Source: Cunninghamia lanceolata (Eukaryota; Streptophyta; Pinopsida; Cupressales; Cupressaceae). From it: DNA of 64,000 nucleotides. Location of the stretch: contig BSBN01000233.1 of assembly GCA_027924645.1 (NCBI GenBank), forward strand, positions 11,550,501 through 11,614,500, read 5' to 3'. This document shows positions 49,059 to 61,719 of this stretch, in pieces (position 1 is the first letter of the stretch; the number at the start of each line of letters is the position of its first letter). A model generated the notes under the pieces. The model did not search any database. It saw only the letters and a list, made by a program, of their open reading frames with translations, and had not been told where the DNA came from. Position numbers and translations under genes: made by a program.

Positions 49059-51737
49059 TGTTGACCCATTTTTTCCTCTGACCAGAGCCAAACAGTCAAC
49101 CTAGTATTTTCCTTGAAAAGCCTTTGGAAAATGTTTCCAAAGAAATGAAAAGTGCCAAATTGCCTAAAAAACCTTACCATTGGAAAGAGCTTGAAAAAAT
49201 AGGCAGGTTTGCTTTTTACAGTACCCTGAAATTCGGCCAAATAAAGAAGTTATTGACGATCAAAGTCTTGGTCAACATACAGTTCAAATATGCATTTGGC
49301 GGGCTTGAAAATCTCTATTGGCCTTAGGAAATATTGAAAAAATTAAGTTTTATACATTTTTGAATGTATATCGGGCCAGGGAAATGCATATACATTCAGG
49401 GAATCTTCCACAGGTCCTCGGGAATATTCCCCATTTGTATATCAGCGATATGCAAGGAAAGATACAAGAGAAACATACAATGTATAAATATGCATTCATG
49501 GCATATTCCTCAAAGATTCCCCATTTGTATGTTTAACGCTTGTATATTTGCCTTGTATGTTCGCACATACAAGAAAATATACATTCGCTAAATGTACGAA
49601 GGCAAATGTACATTCATGGCATATTCCCCAGAATATTCCACAGCTGTATGTCAGTAGGCTTGTATATTGCTTTGTATGTTTGCAATATACAAGTGGAAAT
49701 ATACAAGGAAAAGATACATTGCAAGAATATTCCTCAAAGATTCCCTATTCGCATGTCTGGAGGTTTGTATATTGCGGTGCATATTTGTCATACAAGCCTA
49801 ATGTACATTTGCTACAGTGCCGTGGGGAAATATACAAAGGAGTTTGTATATCTCAGAGATACAAATGGTGGGTCCCGTGAAGATAAAAAGAGGTTTGTAT
49901 ATCATATGCATACAAAGATTCAAATGCTACAGTGGAATGTATATCGACTTGTATGTCCACACATACAAGCCGATATACAAGGAAACATATACAATCCAGA
50001 CCCGAATAGAAGTTTCAATCTATTCTATGTTGTTCTCGGGTCTGCCTTGTATAAAAGGTGTTTGTATGTCTCGACATACAAAAGAGCATGTACAAGCTGG
50101 ATTTCAAATGGATATCATTTCTGCCTCATTCAAGCTCCAGGTCCGTTTTGTATGTATGAGGCCATTTGTATATTACGATATACAAGAAAAAATACAAAGA
50201 GTGGAGATGCAAGCCGGACTCGACCGGTAATCAAATATACTTAAAGGTCAGTTGGGGTCTAATTTGTATGTATATGGCACTCATATATTGCGATATACAA
50301 GTCAAAGATGCATTGTGATATACAAGGCGGATTTGAATCAAGGATCACTTTTGGCACATAAGAGTTTGGAGTCTGCTTTGTATGAATAAGTGTTTGTATA
50401 TTTTGCATATACAAAGAAATGTACAAGGAGAAAATATACAAGCTGGATCTGGTGGAACAATGAAAAGTAGCTAATGGTGTTTTGAGGTCCGCAGGTTGTA
50501 TTTTGCATATGCAGAGGAGATACAAGTGGTAGGGCCCGCATATACAAGGGGAAATTGTATGTATATACAATTTCGAACATACAAGGCATATACAGAGCTC
50601 GATATGCAAGGCGCCATGCATATGCAAAGGAGTTGCAGAATGAATTTTTGAGTGCCGATTTAGGTGCCAAGATGCAGTGATATACACAAGGATGCAAATG
50701 CAGTATATACAAGGAGTTGACCAAAAGTTTGACCGCCTGTATCTCCTCCAGTTTTGTGAATTTTGACCTGCTGTAAGAGGCAAAAGTGCATTTTTTTGCC
50801 TCCTCTTTCATTTGAGCAGGTTTTTTGGGGGAATTTTCCAATTTTCAATTTTTAGATCTGAGGATGCATAATTTGGGCGATTGGACATTTCAGCGACGAC
50901 TTTCAGCAGATGAAGATATTTTTAGGGTATTCATTACTGCACAAAGATGATACAACTCACATTGATGGTCAGAAATATCTTCCCACCTTCCTCTTCCAGA
51001 TATTTTCATCTTTTCTACTGAAGATCGATGAGTAGGCTGCTTGCATTCAAGACTAAAAATATCTCCCCATCCGCCCAGTTCCAGATTTCGACACCATAAC
51101 TGTTGTAGCTGGACAGTCATCGACAGAGATATTTTCATTTCCAGCTCATGGAGCAAATTTTGTAACTGACTTAGGATAGCTTTGGAATGCTATATATATG
51201 CATTCAAATGTTGTAAATAAGGTTGGAAATTTTTTGGCATTAAGGCTTTTCTGTTTCCAAACAGAGTTTTCATATGTTGTAACCGTGCCTTTCCATTGAA
51301 TATATGCAAGTTAATTTTACCTCTTTAACTGATTTTTCTAGTTCTGTGTGAATCTGCATATGGTTTGTCTGTGAATGTTTCATTCCTCTCAATCATATTG
51401 CTTCTCACCTCTGCTAGAGTCATCTAGCCTGTGTATACCTACTTGCTGTATTTGATTATATTGTGCATCTTCTCAGTGTTGTGGAAGTTTCTTTAAATCT
51501 GTTTGGTGTATCACCCTCTTATGTTTTCAAGCTTTTATTCATTTTTATTACAAGCATTATCTCTCCCTTTTTCCCCAAAATTCAGTAGTTTTAGGTGATA
51601 ACAAGACAAGGAAGCCGGCCTTCTCTGAAGGTTTGGTCTCATTTAGCAAAGTCCCACACTTAGAGATCATTCCCATGTTATTCCAGTTTGTAGAGGTTTC
51701 ACAACTGTATGCAAGGGTACAAAATTGGGTGATAACA
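49059..51737 (+). mobile_element. Solo LTR inserted in the outer element's internal region
   Basis: It starts TGTTGACCC and ends GGGTGATAACA. It is flanked by a perfect 5-bp duplication ACTAC (49054-49058 and 51738-51742). A TATA-like box (GCTATATATATGC, about 51189-51201) in plus orientation suggests about 2.1 kb of U3 and 0.5 kb of R-U5. No internal coding region is seen, so it is probably a solo LTR. A second GGTGATAACA near 51592-51601 offers an alternative right end but lacks the duplication. Confidence 0.7.
49340..50600. repeat. Array of related hairpins (TTGTATAT...ATATACAA)
   Basis: At least eight inverted repeats with related arms lie roughly 100-180 bp apart. Ones checked base by base: 49361-49398 (10-bp arms), 49552-49573 (9-bp arms), 49659-49693 (12-bp arms), 49938-49979 (19-base arms, one mismatch), 50061-50082 (10), 50166-50185 (8), 50393-50415 (9) and 50551-50574 (10). 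Loops are mostly 2-5 bases. They lie in the U3 part of the solo LTR. Confidence 0.8.
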
Positions 51738-51742
51738 ACTAC

Positions 51743-53530
51743 CCCTCCACATATTAACCTATCAACAACCCTTTGGTTGGCAGTCAATAGGGTGACAACA
51801 AGAAAACACATAGATGGTATGGTTTTCTCCCATACACATAATCCAAACATACCCTCCATGGATGGGTACACAATATCACCATCCCATGGGCACACATCTC
51901 AAGCATTGGTTATTCACAACACTCAACAAGAGCACGTTACTAGATGTTAGCATAACAAGGAGTACATTCACATATTTTCTTACCCCGGAAATACCATAGC
52001 CCACACATGGCTATGAAACATGATGCAAAATATACAACTTTACCCACTAATAAGCAATCCCAAACATTCATACCAATTTTCTCTTTTCACAAGGGCAACT
52101 CATTTACCCATAATATCATAGATTCACTTGTGATGCTTTCAACAAAACGTAATAGTGCATGAACATGTATAGCATCATCACTACCATATTTACATTAGTA
52201 CATAAACATAAGTAATATCTTTAGAATCATCATTACATTCACTTCTATATTCACATAATGATATACATCTCATTTTACACCCATTACACTCTCATCTCAT
52301 AATAACACATGATGCAACATCATATCACAAGTCATAATAATACCATTCATTCACAAGAAAATGAGAAACTAGAAACATAATTAAATGAGTTTGGTTGAGG
52401 AACCCTAGTCATTTCTCAACATTCACATCCATACATATAAGCATAAGTAACCTTGGCTACATTAGTGGTCTTTAATTGCTCACTCAAAGCAAGATATGTA
52501 ACATTCTTATTACCTTAGCATTCACTATTTTTAGTTTGCATTAAAGTACAAGTGTTCACCTATATGATCTCATTAAAATCACAATGTAATAGAGGAGATC
52601 AAATTTCATCAACAAGATATATCCACTAAGCAATTACCATCCTCATTCAAGTTCATTAAACAAGGAAGCACTAATTAACATATAATCACTTTTAATACAT
52701 AACCATAACAAGAATAAGGTCTTCTTCACTCCTATCTCACTAAATATTTTACTTATTTCATTTTTAACATACCAATTAAATCCATATGCTATTATTCTAA
52801 CATCTTGTCAAATATTGACAACTAAGAAGAGGAGAGAAAGATAGATTTCATCTCAAGTCAAGACATTCCATGCCATCCAATATTCATCATACAAACATGC
52901 AAATTCTAGTAAGGGAAAGTTAAAGGCACCATTAATATACCAATTAATTCAATTAGTAACTAAAGAATGATAAATGCAGTAATCTAGCACATCAAGAGGT
53001 TACAAGCAAAACTTGGTCACATCACACCAATTTCAGCACCCATACATCACTTACAAGAAAGCATGGAGAAATCAAACTAATTTGTCCACATCCACAAATA
53101 ACTACATCCTATCATCATTTACATCTATAATACAATAAGAATTACAAGAGAAATTCATGACTAATTAGGGTCATTTCATTCACTAGCAACATAAGGAAGA
53201 CACAATCTAAGAGCATATCCAAGCAAGGGTAATTAGGCAACCCAAGTTACATTCAACCCACAAACACACAAGGCAAAACATTCCTACCCTCGTCTTATAA
53301 CATGGGAGAGTGATCACTCTTAACCATCGGAGACTCTCAACTAAGGTCAACACTCTACTCCCATTGTGTAAGGTAAGGCCAAGGAGGCTATTTTCTCCAT
53401 GATTTTTAAGAATGGGGTTGTAACTTAACCCACTAATTCCATGCTAAGGCATGAAAGCATAACAACAAGACTATAAAAATAATATAACAAGCTCATGCCA
53501 CACATGCCAAATCTCCCAGTGTGTGAACAT
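51743..53530. other. Outer element internal region, right part, noncoding
   Basis: AT-rich, CATT/CATA-rich sequence without coding motifs on either strand, running up to the primer-binding site. It would be the 5' untranslated part of the outer element's RNA. Confidence 0.5.
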
Positions 53531-53544
53531 GGGCTCTGATACTA
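53531..53544 (-). other. Primer-binding site of outer element (initiator Met tRNA type)
   Basis: On the minus strand, two bases after the LTR end, the sequence is TAGTATCAGAGCCC. This is the common plant TGGTATCAGAGC site with one G-to-A change. Confidence 0.75.
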
Positions 53545-53546
53545 GA

Positions 53547-56500
53547 TGTAACATCCTGCCAGGCAACCCTGAAGGGTAAGAACCAAAAGAGGGTAAGAAT
53601 TTGTTTTGACATAAATAGATAACATACACATAATATAGTTGCCGACTCGATAAATCAAAAATATTCATGGCCAAGTATGGCCGAAAGTACAACCCAAAGG
53701 AGAGGACTAAATCTCCCTCCTTACAAACATCATCAAAGCTACATTCATTTTAAACACCAAATTCAAATGTTCCTAATACCCATTTCCACTTATAAACATA
53801 AAGCCATAATGATCATTATAGTACAAGAAGCTCAGATACCAACACCAGAAAACCATAAGCCAAATATATAACATCACATTTCTTCTCATTACTATAATTT
53901 ATATCATCTCTTGCAAGAGAGTACAAATAATACATAAAAGAATATACATAATTAAAATGGCATAGCCATGGATAAGATACAATAACTGATAAAACAAATA
54001 CAAGAGAGAACATCTCCAACTGGTGCTCCAATAACCTATTTTCTGGTCCTCAATGGCGGTGGCAATGCCTCCCAACCATGTGGACTCAGAGGAGACCACC
54101 CCACCATACTCGGAGATAGTCACAACGCCCAAACAAAAGAATAAAGGCAAGGAATACAATGGCCAACACTCACATCAGTCATGAAGAAGACATGGCACAC
54201 AATGCATAAAGCTAATGTCACAACATAGAGATGCTCATCAAATATAATGTCGGGTACTACTCACGACTACCAAGGCACTAGACACTAGAGTGCAGATTAG
54301 ATGATAGAATCAAGTACACTTCTCATACCGACAAGGAGACTCAATCATAATCAAATCAACACCCCGCAGACGGATAACTTGATGCCCAGTAAATAGATAG
54401 GCCTTCTTGTGTGCATCCTTAGCCTTTACAAGAGCTCAAGGCCATGCCCAAGGACTCATTATCCTAGACCTAAGCTTGTCTTGTTTAACCAAATGAGGTA
54501 TACAAAACCAAACTAAAACAATTCAATAACCACTCACAATCCATGATAATCATCAATTAAATATGTCAAGTAAAAACTGCTATTTAAATATGCAAATCAG
54601 CCAAGCAAGAACAAATTCCATCTTTTAATACCAATAAAAACAATCCATATTTCATCAATAAAATTCATTAAAGCTACTCCACTACTGTAATAAGCGTTTC
54701 ATCTTCTTGTCACTGCCTACAGGGCACTAAGATAGAGCACAAGCATATAAGTCAGTAATCCACATAGACCGCCTTGAAGCCAAGACATACAATGACAACT
54801 TGACCACCATTAAGACCAATGCCTAGAACCAAAACCCAATCATACACATACTAGAAACCCTAAGAAAAGGGTTGTGACAGTGCCCATGACTATTATTAAA
54901 GCCTCAAAAACCATGGCCTCAAGGGAACAAGGAATGCAGGAAGCAAATAAGGTAGATTTGTTTTATTTCTTTGTCTTAAAACTATCATGCAAATGCATTA
55001 TGGATGGTGTGGAGCCAAGTTCAAAACTACAGCCATCCCCATGCTGACCGCACCCAACAGGGATGGTTTGGAACCCATATAGACTTCCATTGAAGCATAA
55101 TGGAAGGGGGAATTTTTTATTAGATGTTAAAGCTATAAATACCTCAGTAGGCATGGATGCAAAAAGTGGAAGCAAAACCCAGGCACATGAACTATTTTAC
55201 AAAATACCTCAAGAGAGGAGGTCCCATGGACTATAATGATTGCAGTTATACACTAAATGGATCTATTAAAAAGGCTTTAGAAAACTTTTAAGTAAAAGCC
55301 ATTGGCAGACGTAAATCCATATTCCAAAACCTTTGACAGCAACCCTGCTACCTATGCCAAAATGGGACTTTAGGAACAGGGTATTGACATCCATCTAAGC
55401 ATAATGAAAGGGATATTTTTATTAGATGTTGCAGTTGTAAATGCTATGGTAGACATGTATGCAAAATGGGTAAGCAAAGACAAGGAACGTAACTATTTGA
55501 TAGAATGCCTCAGAGCGATGTCATCTCATGGGATGCGTTGATTACAGGATACACACAAAATTGATTTCTTAAAAGAGCTTTAGAAACTTTTAAGCGAATG
55601 CCATTGGCTAGCGTAAAGCCAAATTCTTAAACCTTTGCCAGCATACTCGCTGCCCATGCCCAAAATGCGAGCCTTGGAACAGGGGTATGAACATCCATCC
55701 AAACAAATCAAAAGGGAGATTTTTGTCAGATATTTTAGCTGGAAATGATCTGGTAGACTTGTATGCCAAAATGTAGAAGTACAGACAAGGCATGCAAATT
55801 GTTGACAGAACGCCTCAAAGAGTGCCATCTCATGGAATATAATGATTTTAGGATATGTACAAAATGGGTTTGTTAAACAAGCTGTAGAAAACTTACTCAG
55901 GATTGTGATTCATAGGGGATAAAGGCTCCTGTCACTGCCCTCCCCTCTCTTGTCTAAACCATCGCTGCTTCTCCTTCCTTGCCCCCCAAATTTCTTCTAG
56001 CACAAGCATCCGTGTGTATATCATAATGAGAGTTCAAAAGCCACCTCCTCCTTTTCTACCTTTTTATTACTTAATATTTTATTTCATATAACTTCTATTT
56101 TATTCAACTCCCAAGGTCAACGAGGGATGACATGAATATAGCCCGGGGTTAGTTTAAGAGGCCAATTAATATATGACCAAAACTAACCCATCACCAAGGA
56201 TCATGTAGAAAACAACCCTATGACCACATCACAAACACATATTACAAAGAAATAGAAATACACGAATATACACCCCAAGAACCACATAATAAATTAATGA
56301 AAAACCATAGTAAAATACTGACAACCCATAAAGGGATACCTCAACCAACTATATTGGCAAACTACATAAGACCAAAAGGCAATCCAGACATTACTGCTAG
56401 GTAATCGAAAGGTAAATACATATCACAGAATTATGTTGCACTAACCGGGTGCAGTGGGCTAGGCTAGGGAACGTTTGACATGTGACTATCTCCAGTACTC

Positions 56501-56845
56501 ACCATCGAGGAATAAGAGTACGCTTAGGCCTATGAATCTAGGTGGAGTTGATACCCAGTACCTGCATCACTTTGATCACATTACAAATATCTGCATATAT
56601 ATTTCATATAATAGCTGAAGCATCAATGAACATCAGGATGAGGGTCATGACATCATAAGCCTCTCAAATACAAGTGTTATGACATCATCCCTTTCTTGTC
56701 CATAATCATACAAAAGCAATAATAATAGTATACAAACATATAAGCATGTAATCCAACATAATAACTAATCATGTCAACATTATAATAGTATTGGAATCCA
56801 TCAAGGAAAGGCAACAACGAAAATATGAACATGGGGTTGTTACAG
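53547..56845 (-). repeat. Outer 5' LTR (3.3 kb), uninterrupted copy
   Basis: Complete LTR of 3,299 bp with TGTAACA...TGTTACA ends. It serves as the empty-site reference for the inner insertion (target at 54252-54256). A minus-strand TATA-rich stretch lies near 56590-56600. Confidence 0.88.
55110..55880 (+). pseudogene. Captured PPR gene fragment in outer right LTR
   Basis: Second copy of the fragment at 45400-46170, with the same phrases (VVNAMVDMYAKW, TFASILAAHAQNASLEQGM, LAGNDLVDLYAKM). Stops and shifts are largely shared, for example TAA after KPNS and TAG after YAKM. The fragment was therefore already broken when it entered the element, or decayed before the last transposition. Confidence 0.75.
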
Positions 56846-56868
56846 TATTGAATAAAACAATATAATTC

Positions 56869-56974
<106 letters not shown>

Positions 56975-57468
56975 TGGATGGGATTATTGATTAAATAATG
57001 AGTGACTAAATTAAAATAGTGTTGTGATATAAATGTTTATATATTATTATTATTTATTATTATGAGTGAGTAAATTTTTGCGGGAATTTGGTTATGAAGT
57101 TCAAGTAATTTTTGGTTATTAAAGGATTTTTTTTTAAGTTAGACAAATATTATTTGTTTTCTTTAGATGTGCATTGTTTCACTCATAGAAATCTTTATTC
57201 TCTTGACAATATAACATTTTGATTTAATTTATTCCTATTTTATATATTCTTCAAATGTGTAGTTTGTTCACCAAATAGAAACTTAGAAATAAAAATTTAT
57301 GGTAGAAGTAGAAAACAATCTTAAAATTATTAACTATTTATTATTTTAAAATTAAGAAGAAAACAGTTTATAGTTCATTATTTTTTTGGCAACCATTTTA
57401 AGGAGTAGTTATTAGCTTGGAGTTGAATTATTCAAAGCAATAAATGTATGAATGTTATTCTGAATAGA

Positions 57469-57850
57469 GGTCTATAATGTTTTTCTTATTCCATTATTTT
57501 TGTTTTTTTTTTCAACTAATAACAAGTTAATAATATTTGTGTTATTATTTTCATTTTATTTCCTATGATTTTGTTTTAATTGTAATTGCAGCTGTACAGG
57601 CAACCCACATTATTATGGGTGGATTTCTTCATCTATACAAAGTCAGGAGAGGACAAATAAGAGGTCTGTAATGTTTTTCTTATTCCATTATTTTTGTTTT
57701 TTATTTCAACTGATAACAAGTTAATAATATTTGTGTTATTATTTTCATTTTATTTCCTATGATTTTGTTTTAATTGTAATTGCAGCTGTATAGACAACCC
57801 ACATTATTATGGGTGGATTTCTTCATCTATACAAAGTCAGGAGAGGACAA
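57469..57850. repeat. Tandem duplication of a 194-bp unit with an exon-like core
   Basis: Units at 57469-57662 and 57663-57850 are almost identical. Each holds a T-rich tract, TTGTAATTGCAG like a 3' splice site, and then about 66 bases open in a frame reading LYRQPTLLWVDFFIYTKSGE. The peptide is not recognised. Confidence 0.75.
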
Positions 57851-60800
57851 GGATCACCAATTGATTCAGCTGTAGTGGTTGTAATACCTATTAATCACCA
57901 ATTGATTCAACTACAGTGGTTGTCATATCTATTACATTGACTTTTATTTAAATCATTCATGTTGGATAGGGGTTTGTGTTGCACTAAAAGACTCTCAAAT
58001 GTCTTGAAACAATGTTGGATAAGGGTTTGTGTTTCCCTAAAAGACTCTTATGAACGGTTTCCTATGTCTTGGTAGAAGATTAGTGCATCTCCTTATGGAT
58101 ATGAGAAACTTAGTTTAGCACATGTACTCTCTTCATCTTCAATTTTCTAGCATTTTGTGTAATAGTTGTCTTTACCATTGTGATCTTGGCAATACAAAGT
58201 AAATAGTGAGAATTTGTTAATCACATTTTACTCCTTAAAGGGCCCATTTGCATGATTTAGTCATATCTTATTATCGTATTCTTCTCATAAATTCTTGAAT
58301 AATGTTTTTGTACAGGTACTTTTTTATTTTACTTTGTCAATAGTTGTATTTGAAAACTATATTCTAAAAGGCAATGCCTTAAATTAAATTAATAAGTGTT
58401 TATACAACCCTTGATTGATACCAAAGATGGAAAATTTTAGAAGAAAACAAAGATATTGTATTTAATTTTAATTATAATATTATTATAAATTTATTATAAT
58501 TATTATATTACTATAATATTATATTTTAATTTTAATTATAATATAATATTATATTTATGTTTATGTTTATTATTATATTATTATATAATATTATTATAAT
58601 ACTATAATATCAATTAATATAATATAGCAAGTGTTATAATAAATATTAATAATATAATTAATATTATTATTAATATTATAACTATAATTACAACTAAAAC
58701 ACATACTATAATTACAACACTACAAGGTAGGTACTTGCCCACTTCTTTTAAATTATAATTGTAATTATTGTATATGTTTTAATTATAGTATGTGTTTTAG
58801 TTGTAATTTTTTCTCAAATTAAATATTTGTTGTATAGACAAATTGCATTCCAATAATCTTAAACAAATAATATGTTTTAAAGACTATATAAATATTATAA
58901 CAAAATTGTAATATTTATACTAATATAATATTCATAGGAATGTGATTATTTCATTGTAATATTTATGTTTATGTTTATTATTATATTATTATATAATATT
59001 ATTATAATACTATAATATGAATTAATATAATATATCAACAAGTGTTATAATAAATATTAATAATATAGTTAATATTATTATTAATATTATAACTAGATTT
59101 TGTTGGTTTGATAAAATGTAAATTTGAAGTTTACCTAATGAATTAAAAATTAAATACTAAAACCATTAATAAAATGTGTAGAACCCTAATCCTAGTTGGG
59201 TGTGGAGAGATTTGAAATGTCTGCCTAAAATATTAAAATGTAATAATATTGAATACTATTACAATTTAAAATACATTAAAATATTGTAAGTTTAAAGAAT
59301 AATTACACAATTTAAGTAATAATAGTAAGTACTTTTAGAGAACATGATATTAATTATTTTAATTAATCTAATATTGTGGTTTAGTAATAATTGTTTATCA
59401 TTTCAACTTTGTAACTATTATATTTCCAAAACTAAATTTATAAGGAAAAATTTATGTGAACTCGTTTTGAAATGTCTTGGGTAAATAAAATTGAAATCTC
59501 AAAAATAATAAAATTTGGTAAAAATTAAATAGCACTAAAATATTTCCTTAACTATAAAACTAAACTTTACAAATCTATCAAACTAGTATATTTATATTTA
59601 AAAAAATATATCTATAGTACACCGAGAGACATCTTCCAATTTGTTGGCATTTATAAATTACTTGCAGTTAGAATATTTGATATGCTCACATGAGTTAATT
59701 TAAAGAGACTATGCTGGGAGAGTTTTCATATTCTTCAAACGTAATAAAGATTTCACTCCATAACTTGCCCAAGTTTTTCTATTTTTCTATCCATTTGGCT
59801 TCAACGAATCTATTTATTTACACATTTTATGAATTTTGCTTACATGGGAATCTGAATCTTAATTGTTTATGGGAATTGAATCTTTCAGCCCCTTGCTGTG
59901 AGTGTAGAACGCCTCTCAGAGTAATAACACAAATATTTCCTTACTATAAAACTAAAATTTACAAAGCTTGCATATTTGTATTTATGTGGAGAGCCCTAGC
60001 CCTAGTTGAGTAGTATATATCGGAGTGAGTGAGTTATGAGTGGCTTAAATAGAAAGAGTTGTGTAGGTGCAAGTGTAGGTGTAAGTGTAGGTGGTGTTAA
60101 GGTAGGTCCACCAGGTCATTTTATGCAGATCTTATAGAGATTTGAAATGTCTGCTTAAGATATTAAAATGTAGTAATATTAATACTATGATAATTTAAAA
60201 TGCATTAAAATATTGTATGTTTGAAGAATTAAAAAAAGCAATAACATGGCAAAATATTTTTCATGATATTGTAGATTTTTAACTTTTGAGTAAATAAAAT
60301 TGAAATACTACATTTTTAACTCTTGAGTAAATAAAATTAAAATCCCCAAAATAATCTAATTTCATAAAATAAAATGTGTAGAACCCTATATTTTTAATAG
60401 TATTATTAATTTTATAACCTTGTCCATTTGAGAAAAATAATTTTTACATTTAGCTAATGAAGCAAAAAATTAAATTCATAAAAATTGATGAATTGTTGTC
60501 ATTATTTAGGCATGACTTAACTAGTGGGAGACAAAATTTGTGTTCATAATTTGTTTACTTGCCACATCCTCCCCTCAAACCAAAATTCTCTCCACATTTA
60601 TAACTTTTTGTTCAATCTATCATTTTTTTAGTCAATAAAAATACAGATAAATCATTTTTCATTGATTTTTTGTTAAAAATTTATCATGTTGACATAGGAA
60701 AAGTACAAATTTAAATTAAATTTGCCTGACAAGAAAAATAATCATGTCTTTTGATTGGTTTCCAATCAATAGATTTATAACTAGATAAGTGCGCAATAGT

Positions 60801-61129
60801 ACTGGCCTAAGGCAAGTACTAATAATATAAATATAATATTATTATATTTAATTTAATGATATAGGATATAATTATATATTAATTTAATTAACTTTTTATA
60901 ATAATGTAATAATAATATAAATTTAATATTATTGCATTAATATAATATAATATAATTATATTTATATTTATTATATTATTATATATAATAATAAATATAA
61001 TTTAATTTAATTATATTTATATTAATATATATACTTTATAAAATAATATATTATATCATATTTGTTTATTATTATATATACTTTTAAAATAATATATTAT
61101 TTATATAATATATTATTGTTATTAATAGT
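57851..61129. other. AT-rich spacer with internal duplications, no gene seen
   Basis: A segment of roughly 140 bp beginning ATATTTATGTTTATG appears twice, at about 58548-58690 and 58958-59095. A highly A/T sequence fills 58450-59100 and 60820-61120. The open frame at 59711-60013 has no recognisable content. Confidence 0.5.
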
Positions 61130-61530
61130 AACCCCAACCCTAACCCTAATTCTAATCATAGTTTTGACCCTAATTCTAACCTAAACCATAACCCTAACCC
61201 TAATTCTAACACTAATTATAACTGTAATCCTAACTTTAATTCTAACCCTAACTATAACCTTAACCCTAAATCCAATTATATTTTAATCTTGATTTTATCC
61301 CTAACCCTAATTCTAACTATAATTCTAACCCTAACAATAACCTGAATTCTATCCACCTAATTCTAACCCTAACCCTTACTCTATTACTAATTCCAACCCT
61401 AATTCTAACCTTAACTGTAACCAAAGGTCAATATATAGATATAAATGTAAATGACCTTTCTTGTTTTATTGTAACTATAACCCTAACGTTTAGGCCAATA
61501 CTAACCCTAATTCTAATCCAACCTATTGAT
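61129..61530. repeat. Degenerate telomere-like tract (CCCTAA / CCCTAATTCTAA)
   Basis: About 400 bp of CCCTAA-derived repeats, often alternating with TTCTAA to give a 12-bp unit, with many substitutions. The 6-base CCCTAA form differs from the 7-base CCCTAAA typical of plant telomeres. An interstitial satellite is more likely than a true telomere. Confidence 0.75.
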
Positions 61531-61539
61531 GTATGTTTT

Positions 61540-61719
61540 TACACATTAGCAACAGGAGAAAAATTCACAATGAACTCGGTCTCTCTTGAAAAGTATGGAG
61601 AATTATACAAAGATAATTCTCAACTCCAAGCCTCTGGTAGTCAGTTCTTGACTGTGTTGGAAAGTTTAGTGGTTCGTTGTGAGCTATTAGTTCAAGGGGC
61701 CTTACGTAAACCAAAGTAA
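61540..61719 (+). pseudogene. Short exon-like open frame, unrecognised
   Basis: Following TTTTTACACATTAG, which resembles a splice acceptor, the frame with ATG at 61570 reads MNSVSLEKYGELYKDNSQLQ and continues to ...LVQGALRKPK with TAA at 61717. Composition is protein-like, but the frame is only 49 codons and no family is recognised. Confidence 0.25.

Larger units (their letters stand above)
27853..56845 (-). mobile_element. Outer noncoding LTR retrotransposon (LARD-like), hosting nested insertions
   Basis: The ends are TGTAACATCC and GGTTGTTACA, flanked by a perfect 5-bp duplication GTATT (27848-27852 and 56846-56850). The right LTR is 53547-56845. The left LTR is 27853-28565 plus 44508-47138, split by a 15.9-kb insertion. 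A PBS complementary to initiator-Met tRNA lies next to the right LTR and a polypurine tract next to the left LTR, so the element is in minus orientation. After subtracting insertions the internal part is about 3.7 kb and holds no gag or pol. It must have been mobilised in trans. Confidence 0.88.

Noticed and set aside
49340..50600. CRISPR array
   Set aside because: The repeats are hairpins of varying sequence with irregular spacing in plant nuclear DNA, and no cas-like genes are present.
49340..50850. Long overlapping open frames on both strands (up to 234 codons)
   Set aside because: They arise from the TTGTATAT/ATATACAA hairpin array. Both strands are open because of the palindromic composition, and the translations are repetitive.
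49059..51601. Alternative right end of the solo LTR at GGTGATAACA (51601)
   Set aside because: The following bases AGACA do not match the left flank ACTAC, whereas the end at 51737 does.
61129..61530. Chromosome end
   Set aside because: The tract is short and degenerate, with ordinary sequence on both sides and non-plant unit length.
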